A DNA stretch of 64,000 nucleotides from CAWACP01 sp963780655 (GCA_963780655.1 CAWACP010000004.1:1798001-1862000); one strand, 5' to 3'. Shown: positions 52,243 to 61,330, counted from the first letter of the stretch. The notes: a model not told the origin generated them from the letters alone. Translations and numbers: made by a program.

Positions 52243-52655
52243 TCCGGGTGCTGGAGCCGAAGCTCGCGCTGAACGCGCCTCGCGGCCCGTTCGCCGATGA
52301 GGCTGGCCACGTTTTCAAGCAGGTCCGGTACGTCCTCGGGCTCGACGAGCATGTGGACACGGTTGGACAGCGGATCGTGGCAACAACTTGCAAACAGCGC
52401 AGTGGCTGGTTTGTAACGCATCATACGGGCGTGCGCGAGTACCTTCAGGCCGGCTTCGGGGGACTCCATTTCGAGGTCGCTGAGGACAAGCGAGTACTCG
52501 CTCTCATCGAGCTTGTTCACTGCTTCGGCGGCAGAAGCTGCCGAATCAACATGATAGCCACCCGCCTGCAGGACTGTCTGAAGCGTGAGACGAGCCGTCG
52601 GATCGTCGTCCACCAGCAGTACACGTGCCAGTTCGATTTCCTCGGCTTGCATCAT
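52239..52655 (-). CDS. Single-domain response regulator, atypical receiver
   Basis: 138 residues: one REC domain and no output domain. Acidic triad DDD at 16-18 and phosphorylation site Asp 60 (LVLSDLEM) are present, but the invariant Lys of the YLxKPF motif is replaced: the text reads HMLVEPEDVP (Glu 105). Without the Lys, ordinary phospho-switching is doubtful. It could be a constitutive or protein-binding receiver. No kinase gene is adjacent. It overlaps the hydrolase end by 4 bases on the opposite strand. Confidence 0.85.
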   Translation of the reverse strand: MMQAEEIELARVLLVDDDPTARLTLQTVLQAGGYHVDSAASAAEAVNKLDESEYSLVLSDLEMESPEAGLKVLAHARMMRYKPATALFASCCHDPLSNRVHMLVEPEDVPDLLENVASLIGERAARRVQRELRLQHPD

Positions 52656-52889
52656 ATCGCTCTCCTGTCCGCGTGGACAACGCCCGCTCCCTCCGGGGAT
52701 CTACCCGGCAGAAGCACTTTCCGGTCCGGAATCCGCTCTTCGATTCCAGATCCCATACCAGAAGTGTATAGGGAAGAATCCGAAAATGAAATACTTGATT
52801 TTTGTGAAACAAACTGGCTCTGGGTTGCACCCATATCCGGCGAGGGCCTGTCCACGGCACGGTCAGGGACTCCAGGTTAAACAAAAAGC

Positions 52890-54218
52890 TCAGGTTGTGG
52901 AATCCCCGAACACTCGTTCGAAGATGCTGTCCACGTGACTGAGATAGCGGTCCACGGAAAAAACTGCCCCAATCTGCTCCTCGGTAAGGCGTTTCCTGAT
53001 TTCGGGATCGGCTTCGATGGCTGCACGGAAGTCTCCCTCTGACTCCCAGCTCTGCATGGCATAGCCCTGCACAAGCCTGTAAGCCTGCTCACGAAGCATG
53101 CCGGCTGCGGCAAGATCGAGCAATAGCTGGCCGGAGAAGATCAATCCATGGGTCATCTCCAGGTTCCTCCGCATTCGCTCGGTATTCACGCGCATGCCGC
53201 TGACCAGCCACGTGGTCTTCGCCAGAAGGTAGTCCGCCAGAATGCTCGAATCGGGCAGGATGACGCGCTCTACGGAAGAATGGGAGATGTCCCGCTCGTG
53301 CCACAAGGCAATGTTCTCGAAAGCGGCCTGGGCGTTCGACCGGACCACTCGAGCCAGCCCGACGATCTGCTCTGAAGTAACGGGGTTCTTCTTGTGCGGC
53401 ATCGCCGATGAACCCTTTTGCCCGGCGGAGAATGGCTCTTCGGCCTCCCGTACCTCAGTGCGCTGCAGGTGCCGGATCTCGAGCGCGATCTTCTCGCATG
53501 CGGCGGCGATCAGCGCGAGCGCCGCCACCCACGCGGCGTGCCGGTCGCGGGAGATCACCTGAGACGCGATTGCCGCCGGCTTCAACCCCAGCCGCGCACA
53601 GATCCGCTGCTCGGCCTGTGGTCCGATGTGCCCGAACGCGCCCACCGCGCCGGAGATCTTGCCAACGCGCATCTCCTCAGCGGCCGCGTCGAACCGGGCC
53701 TTGTTCCGGCGGATCTCGTCGTACCAGAGCGCCAGCTTCAATCCAAACGTGATGGGCTCGGCCTGAATGCCGTGGGTGCGGCCGATTTGCACGGTGTGTT
53801 TGAACTCGAACGCGCGGTCGCGGAGAACCGCCGCAAGATCATCCAGATCGCGCCGTATAATGGCCGAAGCCTGTGCAGCCAGCAGAGCCTGTGCAGTATC
53901 TACTACATCGTTCGAAGTGAGGCCGTAGTGCAGCCAGCGCGAGACCTCGGCCTGGCCAGCGGCTTTCATGTTTTCCGCTACAGCCGTAGTAAAGGCGATG
54001 ACGTCGTGCCGAACCTCACGCTCGATCTCGTCGATGCGGGCAATTTCGAAAGACGCATGCTCGCGCAACAGCGCCGCGGCGTTTGCCGGGACTTCGCCCG
54101 TCTCGGCGAGCGCTTCGGCGGCCGCCAGTTCCACCTCCAGCCACTGGCGGAACTTGTTCTCTTCACTCCAGATGCGGCCCATTTCCGGGCGCGTATAGCG
54201 TGCAATCATGATTGGCAA
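52890..54218 (-). CDS. purB: Adenylosuccinate lyase
   Basis: 442 residues. Cleaves SAICAR and adenylosuccinate in purine synthesis. SSAMPHKKNPVTSEQ is the fumarase/aspartase family signature; the N-terminal MIARYTRPEMGRIWSEENKF and the HYGLTSNDVVDTAQAL loop are typical. Preceded by a family-B unit just before the start. Confidence 0.96.
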   Translation of the reverse strand: MPIMIARYTRPEMGRIWSEENKFRQWLEVELAAAEALAETGEVPANAAALLREHASFEIARIDEIEREVRHDVIAFTTAVAENMKAAGQAEVSRWLHYGLTSNDVVDTAQALLAAQASAIIRRDLDDLAAVLRDRAFEFKHTVQIGRTHGIQAEPITFGLKLALWYDEIRRNKARFDAAAEEMRVGKISGAVGAFGHIGPQAEQRICARLGLKPAAIASQVISRDRHAAWVAALALIAAACEKIALEIRHLQRTEVREAEEPFSAGQKGSSAMPHKKNPVTSEQIVGLARVVRSNAQAAFENIALWHERDISHSSVERVILPDSSILADYLLAKTTWLVSGMRVNTERMRRNLEMTHGLIFSGQLLLDLAAAGMLREQAYRLVQGYAMQSWESEGDFRAAIEADPEIRKRLTEEQIGAVFSVDRYLSHVDSIFERVFGDSTT

Positions 54219-54242
54219 TGCAGGCTAAAAGCCTGCTCTACT
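54218..54242. repeat. Family-B palindrome between purB start and the MBL gene end
   Basis: ATGCAGGCTAAAAGCCTGCT followed by CTACT, identical to the left unit at 11471. It fills the 27-base gap between the two genes on the minus strand and overlaps the purB start codon's first base. Confidence 0.9.
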
Positions 54243-54245
54243 GCT

Positions 54246-55025
54246 TTAGTATGTGAACACTTCCGTCTGCTGCCGCGGTTCGGCGACAATCAGCCGCGTG
54301 AACAGCGCCCGGCCCTCCAGCGCCTGCGACGCCGCCAACCGCACAATGGCCGGGTGGTTGTTGTGTTCGCTGATGTGCGCCAGCACCAGCGTGCTGGTCC
54401 GCAGATCCAGGTCGTTACGGATGAACTCGCACACCACCTCGTTCGAAAGATGCCCGTTGCGTCCCATCACGCGCTGCTTTACCGACCACGGGTACGGCCC
54501 CACCTTCAGCATTTCCAGATCGTGATTCGATTCCAGAACCAGCAGGTCGCTGCCCCGCACATGAAACTTGATCGACTCGGGCACATAGCCGAGGTCCGTC
54601 ACCACGCCGATCTTCAGGCCCTGCGTACGAAAGCAGAACGCTACCGGATCGGCTGCGTCGTGGGGCACGGTGAAGCTGTCGACGTCGATGTCGCCGATGG
54701 TGAAGCTGGTCCCGGCAGGAAAGCGCTCCAGCACCGGCGTGTACTCGCCCCATGGAATTGCCGGGGCGGTCAGGGTGGTGAGGTACACGGGAACGTCCCG
54801 CCGGCCACCGCAGCGCGCCAGCGGAATCAGGCCACAAACATGGTCGCTGTGTTCGTGGCTCACCAGGATGGCGTCGATGGTCTCGCCATCTTCACCGATG
54901 GCCGCCAGCCGGGTCATGACTTCCTTCCGGCTCAGGCCCGCATCGACGACGATGCGCGTGCGCTCGGTGGCAATGAAGGTGCAATTGCCCGCGCTGCTGC
55001 TCGCCAATACGCAAACTTTGACTAT
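54246..55025 (-). CDS. MBL-fold hydrolase, WalJ/YycJ type, with unclear start codon
   Basis: Zinc-dependent metallo-beta-lactamase fold nuclease-type protein: VKVCVLASSSAGNCTFIAT at the start, VSHEHSDHVCGL with the zinc ligands, and HISEHNNHP near the end. In the family the protein begins just before VKVCVLASSS. Here that point has ATA (55023-55025) with a Shine-Dalgarno-like CCGGAG about 7 bases upstream; ATG, GTG and TTG are all absent nearby (next in-frame alternative GTG at 55163). So either AUA initiates or an error or mutation changed ATG. About 259 residues. Confidence 0.8.
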   Translation of the reverse strand: MVKVCVLASSSAGNCTFIATERTRIVVDAGLSRKEVMTRLAAIGEDGETIDAILVSHEHSDHVCGLIPLARCGGRRDVPVYLTTLTAPAIPWGEYTPVLERFPAGTSFTIGDIDVDSFTVPHDAADPVAFCFRTQGLKIGVVTDLGYVPESIKFHVRGSDLLVLESNHDLEMLKVGPYPWSVKQRVMGRNGHLSNEVVCEFIRNDLDLRTSTLVLAHISEHNNHPAIVRLAASQALEGRALFTRLIVAEPRQQTEVFTY

Positions 55026-55175
55026 GGGACGGCTCCGGAAGTGAGAGGCTCTTAAGAGGTCAGCGTCGCACAAACCGGCGCCGAAGTCCAGGAACGGCCA
55101 GTAAATGGCCGGTATTACATTTCGCTTGCAACCACCGCCGAACCAGGCTAATCTTCGGACCACAGGAGGGGTTCC

Positions 55176-55622
55176 ATGCAGTTAAACGACCCCGTCAGCA
55201 CGGTGCTGCAGAGTAAGAAGCGAGAAATCTTCACCATCTCGCCCGACTCCTCCGTCTTCGAAGCCATGAGCGTCATGTCCGACAGGAACATCGGAGCTCT
55301 GCTGGTAATGGAAGACGGCAACCTCGTGGGCATCATCGCCGAGCGCGACTACGCCCGCAAAATCGTACTCAAGGGGAAATCCTCCCGCGACACCGCCGTG
55401 CGGGAGATCATGAGAGCTCCCGTTATCGTGTCACCGAGCCACAACGTGGACGAATGCATGGCTCTGATGACCAGCGAGCGCGTGCGCCACCTGCCGGTGG
55501 TTGACGACGGAAAGGTGGTCGGGGTGATCTCCATCGGCGATCTGGTGGGCTGGATCATCTCCTCGCACGAGGACACCATCAAGCAGCTACACAGCTACAT
55601 CTCCGGCTCGTACCCGTCGTAG
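55176..55622 (+). CDS. CBS-domain pair protein
   Basis: 148 residues with two CBS motifs: residues about 10-65 (IFTISPDSSVFEAMSVMSD) and 75-135 (VSPSHNVDECMALMTSERVR and VVGVISIGDLVGWIIS). Such stand-alone pairs bind adenosine nucleotides. No enzyme domain is attached. Followed by a family-A doublet. Confidence 0.9.
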   Translation: MQLNDPVSTVLQSKKREIFTISPDSSVFEAMSVMSDRNIGALLVMEDGNLVGIIAERDYARKIVLKGKSSRDTAVREIMRAPVIVSPSHNVDECMALMTSERVRHLPVVDDGKVVGVISIGDLVGWIISSHEDTIKQLHSYISGSYPS

Positions 55623-55628
55623 GCGTCC

Positions 55629-55710
55629 GTGGGGCAGACGATCGGGTTTCGTCGTCTGCCCTGCCCGGGCACTCGAAAGGCAGACGACACAAACCGATCG
55701 TCTGCCCCAC
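55629..55710. repeat. Family-A REP doublet downstream of the CBS gene
   Basis: GTGGGGCAGACGATCGGGTT at the left; GATCGTCTGCCCCAC at the right; the middle reads TGCCCGGGCACTCGA, so the spacer is inverted relative to the nuoC-nuoD and comEC copies. A degenerate family-B hairpin follows at 55765-55782. Confidence 0.9.
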
Positions 55711-55806
55711 GCCCTTTCATCCATTTTCTGTTGCCTGATCCCTTTTCGATGTTTCATGATGGATGGCAGGCGTTGTCGCCTGAGTTATGGGATCGGACCA
55801 CCCTCG

Positions 55807-57045
55807 ATGGCGGATTTTCTTTACCTCACCGAGCTTCTTGGCCTCACGGTCTATGACCTCAAGGGGCGCAAGCTCGGCTCGGTCCGGGACGCCGCGCTGG
55901 TTCCGCTGGTAGATCCCATCCGCGTCGACCGTTTTCTGGTGGGCGGCGGCTGGGCCTGGCTCACGGTCCGTCACGATCAGGTGCGCCGCGTCGGCCTCGA
56001 TGGTATCTGGCTCAAAGACGAGCAGCTCACTCCCTACCATTCCGACGAATACATGCTGCGGATCGTGCGCGATCTGCTCGACCAGCAGATTATCGACGCG
56101 CAGGGCCGCAAGGTGGTGCGCGTCACTGACGTTACGTTCGAACTGATCCATCAACCCGATTGCGACATTCTGCAGGCGCTCGAGGTGGATGTGGGCCTGC
56201 GCAGCATCGTTCGGCGGCTGTTGCAGGGCTATCTGCCGCGCACCTGGATTCGACGGCTGCAGGCCGGAATTGCGCCCAATTCCATCCGCTGGGAGTTCGT
56301 CAACATCGTGGAACCCGACCCGCAGCGGCGCCTGCGCCTGAACATCAGCACGCGCCTGCTGGAACAGATGCACCCGGCCGATCTGGCGGACATCGTCGAA
56401 GAGCTCAGCCACGAAGACCGAGAGGCGATCTTCGAATCCATCGACAGCGAAGTGGCCGCCGACACGCTCTCCGAGATAGACCCGGACATTCAGACCAGCA
56501 TCCTGGAATCCCTCGACGCGGAAAAGGCGGCGGACATCATCGAAGAAATGGATCCCAACGAAGCCGCGGACGTCCTGAACGAGCTGGGCGAGGAGACCTC
56601 CGAAGAGATTCTGGACGAGATGGAGCCGGAGCCGAAGACCGAGGTGGAGGAGTTGCTCGAGTTTCCAGAGGATGAGGCCGGCGGCATGATGAACACCCGC
56701 TACCTGGCGCTGCCCGCGACGTCGACGGTGTCGGACGCCATGGACGCGCTGCGCCAGGACGAGGAGCTGATCGAGAACCTGAACACCGTCTTCCTGGTGA
56801 ATGACGAAGAACGGCTGAAAGCCGCCGTGCCGCTGGCGCGCATGTTCGGCGTCCCCGGGAACACGCCTCTCATCGACCTTGCCGCCGAGAAACTGGTCAG
56901 CGTCCATGAGGGCGAAGATCAGGATCGTATAACCGAAATCTTCGATAAGTACAACCTGCTGACTCTGCCTGTAGTGGACGAGGCAGGCAGGTTATCAGGG
57001 GTAATTACCGCCGATGAGATTATCTCTGTACTGCGGAATAAGTAG
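55807..57045 (+). CDS. PRC-barrel / MgtE-N / CBS sensor protein without transport domain
   Basis: 412 residues from ATG 55807. Residues 1-70 and 80-150 look like two PRC-barrel units (LTVYDLKGRKLGSVRDA; IIDAQGRKVVRVTDV). Residues about 195-290 form the MgtE N-terminal superhelix (LLEQMHPADLADIVEELSHE; EKAADIIEEMDPNEAADVL), followed by two CBS motifs (AGGMMNTRYLALPATSTVSD and LPVVDEAGRLSGVITADEI). In MgtE these domains sense Mg2+ and gate a C-terminal membrane channel, which is absent here. The next gene, 39 bases on, is an NRAMP-type transporter. Confidence 0.9.
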   Translation: MADFLYLTELLGLTVYDLKGRKLGSVRDAALVPLVDPIRVDRFLVGGGWAWLTVRHDQVRRVGLDGIWLKDEQLTPYHSDEYMLRIVRDLLDQQIIDAQGRKVVRVTDVTFELIHQPDCDILQALEVDVGLRSIVRRLLQGYLPRTWIRRLQAGIAPNSIRWEFVNIVEPDPQRRLRLNISTRLLEQMHPADLADIVEELSHEDREAIFESIDSEVAADTLSEIDPDIQTSILESLDAEKAADIIEEMDPNEAADVLNELGEETSEEILDEMEPEPKTEVEELLEFPEDEAGGMMNTRYLALPATSTVSDAMDALRQDEELIENLNTVFLVNDEERLKAAVPLARMFGVPGNTPLIDLAAEKLVSVHEGEDQDRITEIFDKYNLLTLPVVDEAGRLSGVITADEIISVLRNK

Positions 57046-57084
57046 CTGCTGTGGGAGTCCAATACGCCATGCGAGATCCGGACA

Positions 57085-58329
57085 ATGCTGAAACGATTCC
57101 GAGGGCAGTTCCTCGTATTTCTGGCCGTGCTCGGTCCGGGGCTCATCACCGCCAACGTCGATAACGATTCCGGCGGCATCCTCACATATTCTCAGGCAGG
57201 CGCCAAGTACGGCTACCTGCCGCTATGGACGCTCATCCCCATCACCATTCTGCTGATCGTCACGCAGGAGATGTGCTCGCGCATGGGCGCGGTCACCGGC
57301 AAAGGCCTGTCGGACCTGATTCGGGAAGAGTTCGGCCTGCGCACCACGTTTTTCATGATGGCCGCGCTGATTATCGCGAACTTCATGAACATCATCGCGG
57401 AGTTCTCGGGCGTCGCCATCTCGCTCGAGCTGTTTCACGTCAGCCGATTCATCTCTGTGCCGCTGACCGCCGTAGCGGTGTGGTGGCTGGTGGTGAAAGG
57501 AAACTACCGCAGCGTGGAAAAGGTATTCCTGGTGGCCTGCAGCCTGTATGTGACGTATATCATCTCCGGTTTTCTCGTCCGCCCCGACTGGAAGCAGGCG
57601 GCCATCTACAGCGTCAAGCCGATGCTCATTTTTGACAACGGCTATTTGTTCATGCTGGTGGGCATGGTGGGCACTTCCGTTGCGCCGTGGATGCAGTTCT
57701 ATCTGCAGTCGGCCATTGTCGAGAAAGGAATCACGGCTCGCGAATACGTACAGTCGCGGCTGGAAGTAATCATCGGCTGCATCATGACCGACGTGGTGGC
57801 ATTCTTCATCATCGTGGCCTGCGCCGGCGCCATCTGGAGCATAAAGCCCCGCGACATTGAAACCGCGGCCGATGCAGCCCTCGCGCTCAAACCGTTCGGG
57901 AAGTACGCGTACCTGCTGTTCAGCGCGGGCCTGTTCAACGCGTCATTCTTCTCTGCATGCATCCTCCCGTTGTCCACGGTGTACACGGTCTGCGAAGGAA
58001 TGGGCTTCGAATCGGGTCTGGACAAGCGCTTCAACGAAGCGAAGATCTTCTACTGGATGTACACGCTGCTGATCGCCGCGGGCGCGCTGGTGATTCTGAT
58101 CCCCAACTTCCCGCTGGTATGGATGACCCTGCTCTCCCAGGCCATCAATGGCGTGCTGCTGCCGTTCGTGCTGATTTACATGCTGAAGCTGGTGAACAGC
58201 GAACGGCTCATGAAGGAATGGACGAATTCCCGGTTTTTCAACCTCGTGGCGTGGGTTTCGATCGTCGTCATGATCGGACTCAGCGTCGCCTGGCTGGCGC
58301 TGTCCTTCCGGCAAAGCATGGAAGGGTAA
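57085..58329 (+). CDS. NRAMP-family divalent metal transporter, atypical metal site
   Basis: 414 residues, 11 predicted helices. TM1 reads GPGLITANVDNDSGG (canonical DPGN region altered to DNDSGG). TM6, normally M-P-H-N, reads VGTSVAPWMQFYLQS: the metal-binding Met is replaced by Ala. That change is reported for the Mg2+-transporting NRAMP-related proteins (NRMT), in which Met loss relaxes preference for soft transition metals. Together with the MgtE-type sensor upstream, Mg2+ is a plausible substrate. Uptake role is inferred. Confidence 0.87.
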   Translation: MLKRFRGQFLVFLAVLGPGLITANVDNDSGGILTYSQAGAKYGYLPLWTLIPITILLIVTQEMCSRMGAVTGKGLSDLIREEFGLRTTFFMMAALIIANFMNIIAEFSGVAISLELFHVSRFISVPLTAVAVWWLVVKGNYRSVEKVFLVACSLYVTYIISGFLVRPDWKQAAIYSVKPMLIFDNGYLFMLVGMVGTSVAPWMQFYLQSAIVEKGITAREYVQSRLEVIIGCIMTDVVAFFIIVACAGAIWSIKPRDIETAADAALALKPFGKYAYLLFSAGLFNASFFSACILPLSTVYTVCEGMGFESGLDKRFNEAKIFYWMYTLLIAAGALVILIPNFPLVWMTLLSQAINGVLLPFVLIYMLKLVNSERLMKEWTNSRFFNLVAWVSIVVMIGLSVAWLALSFRQSMEG

Positions 58330-58566
58330 CTATTTCCGCTGATCGTTCCCGGATTCGCGCTGATCGCCCTTCTGCGCGAGATCGGGCTCCGCGGTATTGA
58401 CAGGGCCGTAGGGCGGCGCCAGATTCGTTCCGGCCCCGTAGTTCCCTGACATTGCGGGGCTGGACGGCCCCTGCCAGCCGGATGTAACGCTGTTTTCGAT
58501 GGCTGTGCAGCCCGGCAGGGCCATCATGCCGAGCACCAGTCCAATGACTGCGAGTGTGCGTGTCAT
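58330..58566 (-). CDS. Small lipoprotein
   Basis: 78 residues from ATG 58566 (MTRTLAVIGLVLGMMALPGC). Lipobox LPGC after a hydrophobic stretch; the rest is Gly/Pro/Asn-rich, and the C-terminal end (DLAQKGDQRESGNDQRK) is charged. Function unknown. Divergent from comEC with 57 bases between starts. An upstream in-frame ATG at 58611 is less likely. Confidence 0.65.
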   Translation of the reverse strand: MTRTLAVIGLVLGMMALPGCTAIENSVTSGWQGPSSPAMSGNYGAGTNLAPPYGPVNTAEPDLAQKGDQRESGNDQRK

Positions 58567-58623
58567 TTTGTTCACCCACGCACTTTTCTTGCAATTCCCG
58601 CGCCACTCCACCGACTACATCTG

Positions 58624-61326
58624 TTGGTAAAGGACCCACTCGTCGGCCCGCTCTGCGCGGTAGCGCTCGGCATCGGCATCGGGCACTTCGTGTGGTTCGA
58701 TGGACGGCAGGCGCTGCTGGCGACGGCGGTGCTGGCTGGGTTGGCCGTCCTGGCCCGGCTGCTCCGTGGGGCAGACGATCGGTTCATGTCGTCTGCCTCT
58801 TCGAGTGCCCGGGCAGGGCAGACGACAAAACCCGATCATCTGCCCCACGGGGAGGCGAAGGTTTCCGTTGTCGCCGCGCTGAGCGCGCTGGTGTTCGCCG
58901 GGATCGCCACGGAGGCCCTGCATCGGCTCGGCCAGCCTCCCCGTATCGCCGCCGCGGCCGATGAAACGCTCGTCCTCAGCGGCTGCGTGGTGGAACCGTC
59001 CATCTTCTACCAGCAGAGGGATCAGTTCACGCTGGAACTGGCCAGTCACGCAAATGCGCGCGTGTACCTGGCGCTGCGCGACGGCGAAACGCCGCCCGAG
59101 CTCGGCTATGGACAGCGCGTCGAGTTGGAGGCGCGCGTTCGGCGCGTCACCTCCTACCGCAATCCGGGCTCGTTCGACTATGCAGCATGGTCGGCTCAGC
59201 GCGACCTCTACTGGAACGCGTTCATGCGCCCGGGCAGCCGGCCCCGCGTGCTTAGTGGCCGTTGCGGGTCGCGATTCTTCGCCATAATCTACGGCCTGCG
59301 TTCGGCCGCGCTCAGGCAGGTGGAGCGCCTCTATCCGGGCGACGACTACGCCATCGGCATGATGGACGGCGTGCTCATCGGCGACAACACGAAAGTGGAG
59401 AAGGACTGGACGGACGACTTCCGCCGCACAGGCACATACCACACGCTGGTCATCTCCGGGCTTCATGTGATGGTCCTCGCCGGCGTTTTTCTGTTTCTGC
59501 TGCGAGTCTGCCTGATGCCCGAACTCCCTGCCCTGGCCGTCACCTGCGCGTCCACCTGGATGTACGCGCTGATCTCCGGCTTCGGCTCTCCGGCGGTGCG
59601 CGCGGCCGGCGGCCTGACGCTGTATCTGTGCGCGAGGTTCTTCTACCGGCGCGGGCGCGTCCTGAATCTCCTCGCCGCTGTCGCGCTCGTCTATCTTTTC
59701 TTCGAGCCGTCGAAACTGTTCGAAGCGAGCTTCCAGCTCTCGTTCCTCTCGGTGGCGGCCATCGGCGCGCTCGCGACGCCTCTGATAGCAAGCACATCGA
59801 AGCAATACGCGTTCGCTTTACGCGATCTCAACGACATCTCTCGCGACCCGCACCTCGATCCTCGCGCCGCGCAGTTTCGAGTGGAACTGCGCCTGGTCGC
59901 CGAGACGCTCTCGTATTACAGCCACATCCCTCCGGCGCGACTGCTTCCGCTGATCGGAACGATTCTGCGGCTCGGCTGTTACGCGTGGGAAATGGCCGTC
60001 ATCTCAACCGTGGTGCAGATCGGCCTGGCGCTGCCCATGGCCGTGTACTTCCACCGTATTTCGTTCTCTGGCTTTTCGGCGAACATCCTGATCATCCCGC
60101 TGCTCTGCTGGGTAGTCCCGGTGGGCTTCTTCGCCATCTTCACCGGTTGGCATCTGCCGGCGGCAGCGGCCCGGCTGCTCCTGCTGGCGGCGCAGGGCAT
60201 TGCGCGATGGCACGCGCGCATCGAGCCGAACTGGCGCGTAGCGGACCCGCCCTTATGGCTGTCCATCGCGTTTGTTGCGTCTCTGCTGGTTTTTGCAGCG
60301 ACGCTCCGGCGCTCACGCTGCTGGCGCTGGCCTGCGGCGGCGGCCATTCTCGTCCTGTTCGGGCTCGTGGTCCTGCACCCATTCCCGCCGGCGGTCGATC
60401 CAGGCGTGCTGGAACTGTCCGCCATCGATGTCGGCCAGGGCGACAGTCTCTTCGTGGCCTTTCCGGATGGCCATCTCATGCTGGTGGACGGCGGAGGGTT
60501 TACGCCAAACCGCGGCCATCCGCACCATTCGAAGCTCGATACCGGAGAGGATGTCGTCTCGCCGTGGCTCTGGAGCCGCTCCATTCGCAGGCTGGATCTG
60601 ATTGTGTGCACGCACGCGCACGAGGACCACATCACCGGCCTGCACGCGGTGATCGACAACTTCCATCCACGGGAGCTGTGGACAGGCGCCAGCCCGCCCA
60701 CGCCCATTCAGGAGGCTCTATTGGCGCATGCGCGGCGCGCCGGCATGAAGATCGAGTGGCCGCGCGCCGGCTATCGGACGCACTTTGGCGAGGCTTCCGT
60801 AGAGGTGCTGGCGCCCGTAAACGATTACGAGCCCGGCGATGCACCCGAGAACAACGACTCGCTGGTGATGCGCATCGCTTACCGGCACAGATCGTTTCTG
60901 CTCACCGGCGACATGGAGGCGCCGGTCGAGCAGCGCTTACTGGCCGAGGGCGTTCTGCTTACGGCCGACGTTCTCAAAGTTGGCCATCACGGCAGCAGGA
61001 CATCCAGCACCGAACCGTTCCTCGACGCGGTGCGTCCGCAGTTCGCAATTATTTCAGACGGCATCGACAACCAGTTCCATCACCCCCACCCCCAGGTGCT
61101 CGCGCGGCTCGCGGATCGGCGCGCGGACACACTGCGCACCGATAAGCTCGGTCTGATCACGGTGCGCACGGGCGGATGGCGGATCACGGAGCAGGACTGG
61201 GAGCACGACCTCAGGCCGCGCCTGCTGGCCGCGCCCGCACCGATGTGGCGCACGCCTCAGCGTGCTGGTGCGAGCTTCAGCTCGCGCTGGCCGGACCGTG
61301 GGCTGAAGCCCACAGCAGCACGCTGA
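58624..61326 (+). CDS. comEC: ComEC/Rec2 family DNA-uptake channel, with repeat DNA inside the frame
   Basis: 900 residues, from TTG 58624. N-terminal helices, DUF4131-like segment (residues about 110-220), Competence domain (TYHTLVISGLHVMVLAG near 275), and a C-terminal MBL domain: AIDVGQGDSLFVAF (about 600), CTHAHEDHITGL (about 662) and KVGHHGSRTSS. Transports single-stranded DNA into the cytosol in transformation. Two insertions: about 30 residues (48-78, GADDRFMSSASSSARAGQTT...) are a family-A doublet between the first membrane helices, and the last about 25 residues come from the family-D block. Confidence 0.9.
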   Translation: MVKDPLVGPLCAVALGIGIGHFVWFDGRQALLATAVLAGLAVLARLLRGADDRFMSSASSSARAGQTTKPDHLPHGEAKVSVVAALSALVFAGIATEALHRLGQPPRIAAAADETLVLSGCVVEPSIFYQQRDQFTLELASHANARVYLALRDGETPPELGYGQRVELEARVRRVTSYRNPGSFDYAAWSAQRDLYWNAFMRPGSRPRVLSGRCGSRFFAIIYGLRSAALRQVERLYPGDDYAIGMMDGVLIGDNTKVEKDWTDDFRRTGTYHTLVISGLHVMVLAGVFLFLLRVCLMPELPALAVTCASTWMYALISGFGSPAVRAAGGLTLYLCARFFYRRGRVLNLLAAVALVYLFFEPSKLFEASFQLSFLSVAAIGALATPLIASTSKQYAFALRDLNDISRDPHLDPRAAQFRVELRLVAETLSYYSHIPPARLLPLIGTILRLGCYAWEMAVISTVVQIGLALPMAVYFHRISFSGFSANILIIPLLCWVVPVGFFAIFTGWHLPAAAARLLLLAAQGIARWHARIEPNWRVADPPLWLSIAFVASLLVFAATLRRSRCWRWPAAAAILVLFGLVVLHPFPPAVDPGVLELSAIDVGQGDSLFVAFPDGHLMLVDGGGFTPNRGHPHHSKLDTGEDVVSPWLWSRSIRRLDLIVCTHAHEDHITGLHAVIDNFHPRELWTGASPPTPIQEALLAHARRAGMKIEWPRAGYRTHFGEASVEVLAPVNDYEPGDAPENNDSLVMRIAYRHRSFLLTGDMEAPVEQRLLAEGVLLTADVLKVGHHGSRTSSTEPFLDAVRPQFAIISDGIDNQFHHPHPQVLARLADRRADTLRTDKLGLITVRTGGWRITEQDWEHDLRPRLLAAPAPMWRTPQRAGASFSSRWPDRGLKPTAAR
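58766..58860. repeat. Family-A REP doublet inside comEC
   Basis: GTGGGGCAGACGATCGG at the left and GATCATCTGCCCCAC at the right, plus GGGGAGGCGAAG, exactly like the nuoC-nuoD copy. The middle TCGAGTGCCCGGGCA is the RAYT-A 3' end. Read in frame by comEC. Confidence 0.92.
61245..61326. repeat. Family-D palindrome block at the comEC 3' end
   Basis: Same hairpin order as at 28058: GCGAGCTTCAGCTCGC and GTGGGCTGAAGCCCAC, ending GCAGCACGCTGA. It supplies the final comEC codons and stop. Confidence 0.88.
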
Positions 61327-61330
61327 ACTG

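Noticed and set aside
53418..55055. 545-codon plus-strand frame over purB and the MBL gene
   Set aside because: Antisense to two clear genes; composition typical of shadow frames.
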